This document shows, piece by piece, positions 61,089-64,000 of a DNA stretch of 64,000 bases. How positions within the stretch are numbered: position 1 is the first letter of the stretch; the number at the start of each line of letters is the position of its first letter. The stretch is from the NCBI GenBank assembly GCA_016281335.1, contig JAEEIK010000110.1, forward strand, positions 1 to 64,000, in the 5' to 3' direction. A model generated the notes under the pieces. That model was given only the letters and a program-made list of their open reading frames with translations, was not told the DNA's origin and searched no databases. The stretch comes from Lachnospiraceae bacterium. Lineage in GTDB: Bacteria; Bacillota; Clostridia; Lachnospirales; Lachnospiraceae. A program made the position numbers and the translations under genes.

Positions 61089-62658
61089 CACTTATTCCTT
61101 CTTTCTCATTAATAAGATATCCATATATTATCATAAATGCAAAGCATAATGAATATGCGGGATGCCATATCCATTCGGTCATCATAGCCATCCCGGTAAG
61201 GACGCTTATGATAAGCGGAAGCACATAGCGGTTCTTATTCTTTGCGCTCTTAAGATAGCCTTTGGCGCTTCTGAAAAACGCAGACGCCATTACGGCAAGG
61301 AAACTTAAGAAAGTCAGAAAACCGTACTGGTAAAAAATCTGCAGATAAGAATTATGCGCATGATAGACCAGCGTTTCCTCTCCGTCTCCGTTTTCAAGAT
61401 ATATATGTCCCGGATAATGTCCGAAGAAAGACAGCCTGCCGGCAAATGCAGCCCAGATCTCCTTTCTTCCGTTAGTCACATCCCTGTCGGTATCAACGAC
61501 TACCGCTTCCTGCTGTTCCTCTCTTTCGGGAACGTCAAACTTTACATATATCCCCCACTTACCGAGAGCAAGTGTCAGGAACTCCCTGAGCTCCGTATAT
61601 TTTTCCGAGTCCACAGGATCTCCGCGCACCACCTTGTTTTCTATCAGATTTTCGGCATAAAGCAATTTCGGTCTGTTAATATATGCCGGGATATATCTGA
61701 GAGCAAGGAAGCCGGGATAAAGCAGGATAAGCTGCAGCAGGAGATAGATCAGGCCGTATCTTAACAGCTTTTTTCCTCCCTTTCTTATTACGCAGAAGAC
61801 AATGAACAGCGTAAGGGCTATCAGCAGTCCGAGTATGACCGTCCTTGTATAATTATAGAATACCAGTATGCCGTTCCAGCATAAAAGCACTGTCATCAGC
61901 CCGAGTTTTATCTTCTTTTCCTTATTCTTCTTTCCTGCAGCGAGTCTCCAGGCTGCTGCCAGTATCACAACATAGCAGGCAGCAAAATACTCTCCTGCTG
62001 AATTCGAATTATTAAAGTATCCCATATAGCGTTCATCCGTATCGTAAGGCCTGAACAGGAGCGAGAATGCGGAAAACAGAAGCAGCACCGCGATCTCGGC
62101 CCTTACGAAACTGCGCATCATAAGCTTTCTGTCATCATCATTCTGCATTATGAAGAAAGCGCAGCTGAAACATATGGGAAAGAGAAGCGCATTGGTATAG
62201 CCGGGATTGAAGAGAGTGATGAACAGCGCAAAGAAAAGCCATTCGAAGGGCAGCCTCTTAAACACTTCCGTTCCTTCCTCCTTGATCAGCTTCATCAGCC
62301 TCAGTATCAGGGCGATGATCACTACTCCCCAGACAAGGGCTGCTGCCTTGCCGAGCCTTATCACCGAAGCAAATTTATAATCACAGGTATCGGCTATCCA
62401 GTGATGAAGATATGCAAAGTGTAAAAAGATGAAACAAACGATACAATAGATCAGATTATGCAGCCTGAATATCTCAGAGGATTTAAGCTGTAAGAGCATA
62501 AGGATGCCGAAAGAAAGCACCAGCGTACGGAACACCACTGCCTGAAGAAAACTGTTGCCCGCATTGGAAAAATGCACGCAGGAAGCGATGCATATCCCGA
62601 AAAAGACCACGGTCAGTATCTCACGTATTCTGTATATCACATCATCCCTGTTTATCAT
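61075..62658 (-). CDS. O-antigen polymerase/ligase-like membrane protein (Wzy/WaaL superfamily)
   Basis: 527 aa with about 12 hydrophobic segments. RYMGYFNNSNSAGEYFAACY and, after a large external loop (about 340-450), YHAHNSYLQIFYQYGFLTFL are the two blocks typical of the Wzy_C/O-antigen ligase superfamily. Either polymerises repeat units or attaches finished glycan to an acceptor. A second Wzy-like protein is at 32.9-34.0 kb. Overlaps the GT2 gene upstream by 17 nt. Confidence 0.88.
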   Translation of the reverse strand: MINRDDVIYRIREILTVVFFGICIASCVHFSNAGNSFLQAVVFRTLVLSFGILMLLQLKSSEIFRLHNLIYCIVCFIFLHFAYLHHWIADTCDYKFASVIRLGKAAALVWGVVIIALILRLMKLIKEEGTEVFKRLPFEWLFFALFITLFNPGYTNALLFPICFSCAFFIMQNDDDRKLMMRSFVRAEIAVLLLFSAFSLLFRPYDTDERYMGYFNNSNSAGEYFAACYVVILAAAWRLAAGKKNKEKKIKLGLMTVLLCWNGILVFYNYTRTVILGLLIALTLFIVFCVIRKGGKKLLRYGLIYLLLQLILLYPGFLALRYIPAYINRPKLLYAENLIENKVVRGDPVDSEKYTELREFLTLALGKWGIYVKFDVPEREEQQEAVVVDTDRDVTNGRKEIWAAFAGRLSFFGHYPGHIYLENGDGEETLVYHAHNSYLQIFYQYGFLTFLSFLAVMASAFFRSAKGYLKSAKNKNRYVLPLIISVLTGMAMMTEWIWHPAYSLCFAFMIIYGYLINEKEGISDGTL

Positions 62659-63580
62659 TTTTGATCCGTTCTCTTATAACATACTGGGGCGAAGCATTCA
62701 TGCAGATATATATCCGGCCTATATACTCTCCGATAAGCCCCAGCATTATCATCACCATACCTCCGAAGAAGACCACAAAGGATATGATGGAAGCAAAACC
62801 TGTTACACGGTCGGGAAGTATAAAGTGCTGTACGATGATCACGAGCCCGTATATAAAGCCCGCCAGTGCAAAAAATACACCCATTACCGTGGCTATGCGC
62901 AGGGGCTTGACCGAAAACGAAGTAAAACCGTTCATCCACAGGCCCAGCAACTTCTTCAGATTGTATCCCGATTCACCTACGGTCCTCGAACGATGCTCTA
63001 CCTGTACATTCACTATGTTCCTCGTGGTCCTGAGCACCAGGCCCATCACATAAGGATAGGAATTTTCATATCTGAGCATCTCATCCACAACAAATCTTTT
63101 AGCCGCGAAGTAGCTGGACAGATGCAGTTCCTTTGGTTTATCCAGCATGAATTCCGCCATTTTCTCATTTGTCCAGCTTCCGAAATTCCTGAAGGGCGAA
63201 TGCTTTTTATTTCCGTATCTTGCGTAAGCCACATCAGCTCCGTCTTCCAGCGCCTTTAAAAGCTTTTTTGCTTCGGAAGGCGGCGTCTGCCCGTCATCAT
63301 CGAGACAGATGATCACATCTCCCGTTGTCTCCCTCATGCCTGCCATCAGCGCAGAGTGCTGTCCGAAATTCCTTGCAAAATCTATGCCGGTGATAAAGTC
63401 GTTTTCTTTGCAGAGCTTTCTTATCACATCCATGGTACCGTCGGGAGAAGCATCATTGACCAGCACCACTTCATAGCTGTAACCTTCCATGGCAGCCATG
63501 GCCTGTTTTATCTCTTCCACTACCGACTCTATGGTTTTTTCGCTCCTGTAACAGGGAATGACAAAACTGATCTTCTTCAT
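62642..63580 (-). CDS. GtrB/ArnC-like polyprenyl-phosphate glycosyltransferase
   Basis: 312 aa. ISFVIPCYRSEKTIESVVEE, VNDASPDGTMDVI, FARNFGQHSALMAGMRETTG, CLDDDGQTPPSEAKKL, and two C-terminal membrane segments (about 230-290). Family members transfer Glc, Ara4FN or similar to undecaprenyl phosphate for side-branch decoration. The ATG at 63580 has GGAGGG 7 nt upstream and overlaps the GNAT stop by one base. Confidence 0.93.
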   Translation of the reverse strand: MKKISFVIPCYRSEKTIESVVEEIKQAMAAMEGYSYEVVLVNDASPDGTMDVIRKLCKENDFITGIDFARNFGQHSALMAGMRETTGDVIICLDDDGQTPPSEAKKLLKALEDGADVAYARYGNKKHSPFRNFGSWTNEKMAEFMLDKPKELHLSSYFAAKRFVVDEMLRYENSYPYVMGLVLRTTRNIVNVQVEHRSRTVGESGYNLKKLLGLWMNGFTSFSVKPLRIATVMGVFFALAGFIYGLVIIVQHFILPDRVTGFASIISFVVFFGGMVMIMLGLIGEYIGRIYICMNASPQYVIRERIKNDKQG

Positions 63581-64000
63581 CACAATACCCTCCTCATGAA
63601 TATGACAGGATGAGCTCCCTCCTCTTTTCCGTATTCGGTAAATCCCATGTTTTCATATACTCTTCTGGCCCTTGTATTACTTTCGATCACCCTGAGAGTT
63701 ATCTCCTTCATTCCCATATCCTCTTTCGCATAGGAAAGAGCCAGTTCCATCACTTCACTGCCGTAGCCCTTGCCAAGCATGTCTTCCCTGCCGATATATA
63801 CTCCGTATTCGGCCGTATGCTTCTCTTTATCAATATCCTTAAAATACTGGCTGCCTATCTCTTCGCCGCTTTCCTTCACAACTATCACAAACTGTTCCAC
63901 CAGGCCTTTCATCACCTTATTTACAAACCAGTCCCGGTGCATCTCTTCAGTCACGATATCCTTAAAAATAAACTGCTCTCTCACACAGTCCGCATTTCTC
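63580..64000 (-). CDS. GNAT acetyltransferase, N-terminus beyond window
   Basis: GNAT-fold N-acetyltransferase, at least 139 residues. The frame is open to the window edge: upstream of the GTG at 63984 the codons read RNADC in frame and continue the family pattern (RNxxxVRExF...HxxWF), so the true start is outside. Acetyl-CoA site: REDMLGKGYGSEVMELAL; end block VIESNTRARRVYENMGF. Closest in pattern to PseH/WecD-like amino-sugar N-acetyltransferases, which would fit an amino-sugar pathway continuing to the right. Family clear, substrate not. Confidence 0.85.
   Translation of the reverse strand, partial: RNADCVREQFIFKDIVTEEMHRDWFVNKVMKGLVEQFVIVVKESGEEIGSQYFKDIDKEKHTAEYGVYIGREDMLGKGYGSEVMELALSYAKEDMGMKEITLRVIESNTRARRVYENMGFTEYGKEEGAHPVIFMRRVL

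Overview
The window comes from a low-to-mid GC Gram-positive anaerobe, most likely a motile member of the Clostridia close to Lachnospiraceae. This is inferred from the flagellin type, the ATP-dependent PEP carboxykinase, the wall-associated GH25 muramidases with intracellular tails, and a secreted transglutaminase-like protein with a Pro-rich spacer and Ig-like repeats. No rRNA, tRNA, transposase or CRISPR was seen. All genes except one lie on the minus strand, so transcription runs from high to low coordinates. Nearly every gene overlaps or abuts the next.

Almost all of the window (about 2.4-64 kb) is one very large surface-polysaccharide locus. From the promoter-like sequences and gaps I divide it into units. 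(A) 22.3 to 2.5 kb, 16 genes: gmd, rmd, an AraC-type regulator, manC, a large GH25 muramidase, rmlB, rmlA, a small GH25 muramidase, rmlC, wzm, wzt, a methyltransferase/kinase-like protein, two large GT2 enzymes, a ribulose-phosphate-epimerase-like gene and an IspD/TarI-like cytidylyltransferase. This looks like a complete ABC-transporter-dependent (Wzm/Wzt) polysaccharide operon, probably containing D-rhamnose, with a WbdD-like chain terminator. (B) 31.9 to 22.3 kb, 10 genes: a GT2, the initiating phosphoglycosyl transferase WbaP, more glycosyltransferases, two TagA/WecG-family enzymes (one fused to a VanZ domain), a KdsC-like phosphatase and UDP-xylose synthase. (C) 47.5 to 31.9 kb, 12 genes: two PglK-like ABC flippases, AsnB, GT2, GT4 and GT-C enzymes, an FdtA-like ketoisomerase, a Wzy-like protein and a GT10 fucosyltransferase-like enzyme. 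(D) 51.2 to 47.6 kb: a GT2 and a secreted transglutaminase-like surface protein. (E) 64 to 51.8 kb, continuing beyond the window: a GNAT acetyltransferase, a GtrB-like GT2, a Wzy/ligase-like protein, the TviB/TviC pair for UDP-GalNAcA, a DUF2334 deacetylase, four GT-B enzymes, a DUF5672 protein and a GT2. One plus-strand acetyltransferase gene at 51.28 kb has its own near-consensus promoter and a candidate terminator.

The locus therefore appears to combine two export logics. One is Wzm/Wzt export of a chain completed and capped in the cytoplasm. The other is WbaP initiation, PglK-type flipping and Wzy polymerisation. No Wzx-type flippase was recognised. Predicted precursors are GDP-mannose, GDP-D-rhamnose, dTDP-4-keto-6-deoxy sugars (RmlD is not in the window), UDP-xylose, UDP-GalNAc(A) and possibly a CDP-linked pentose derivative.

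At the left end a flagellin gene has a sigma-28-like promoter and its own terminator, followed by the 5' half of pckA. The strongest candidates for new biology are the WbdD-like capping protein beside a Wzt with a carbohydrate-binding-type tail in an apparently Gram-positive genome, the paired GH25 muramidases interleaved with the dTDP-rhamnose genes, the VanZ-TagA fusion, the epimerase/cytidylyltransferase pair, and the apparently leaderless genes.
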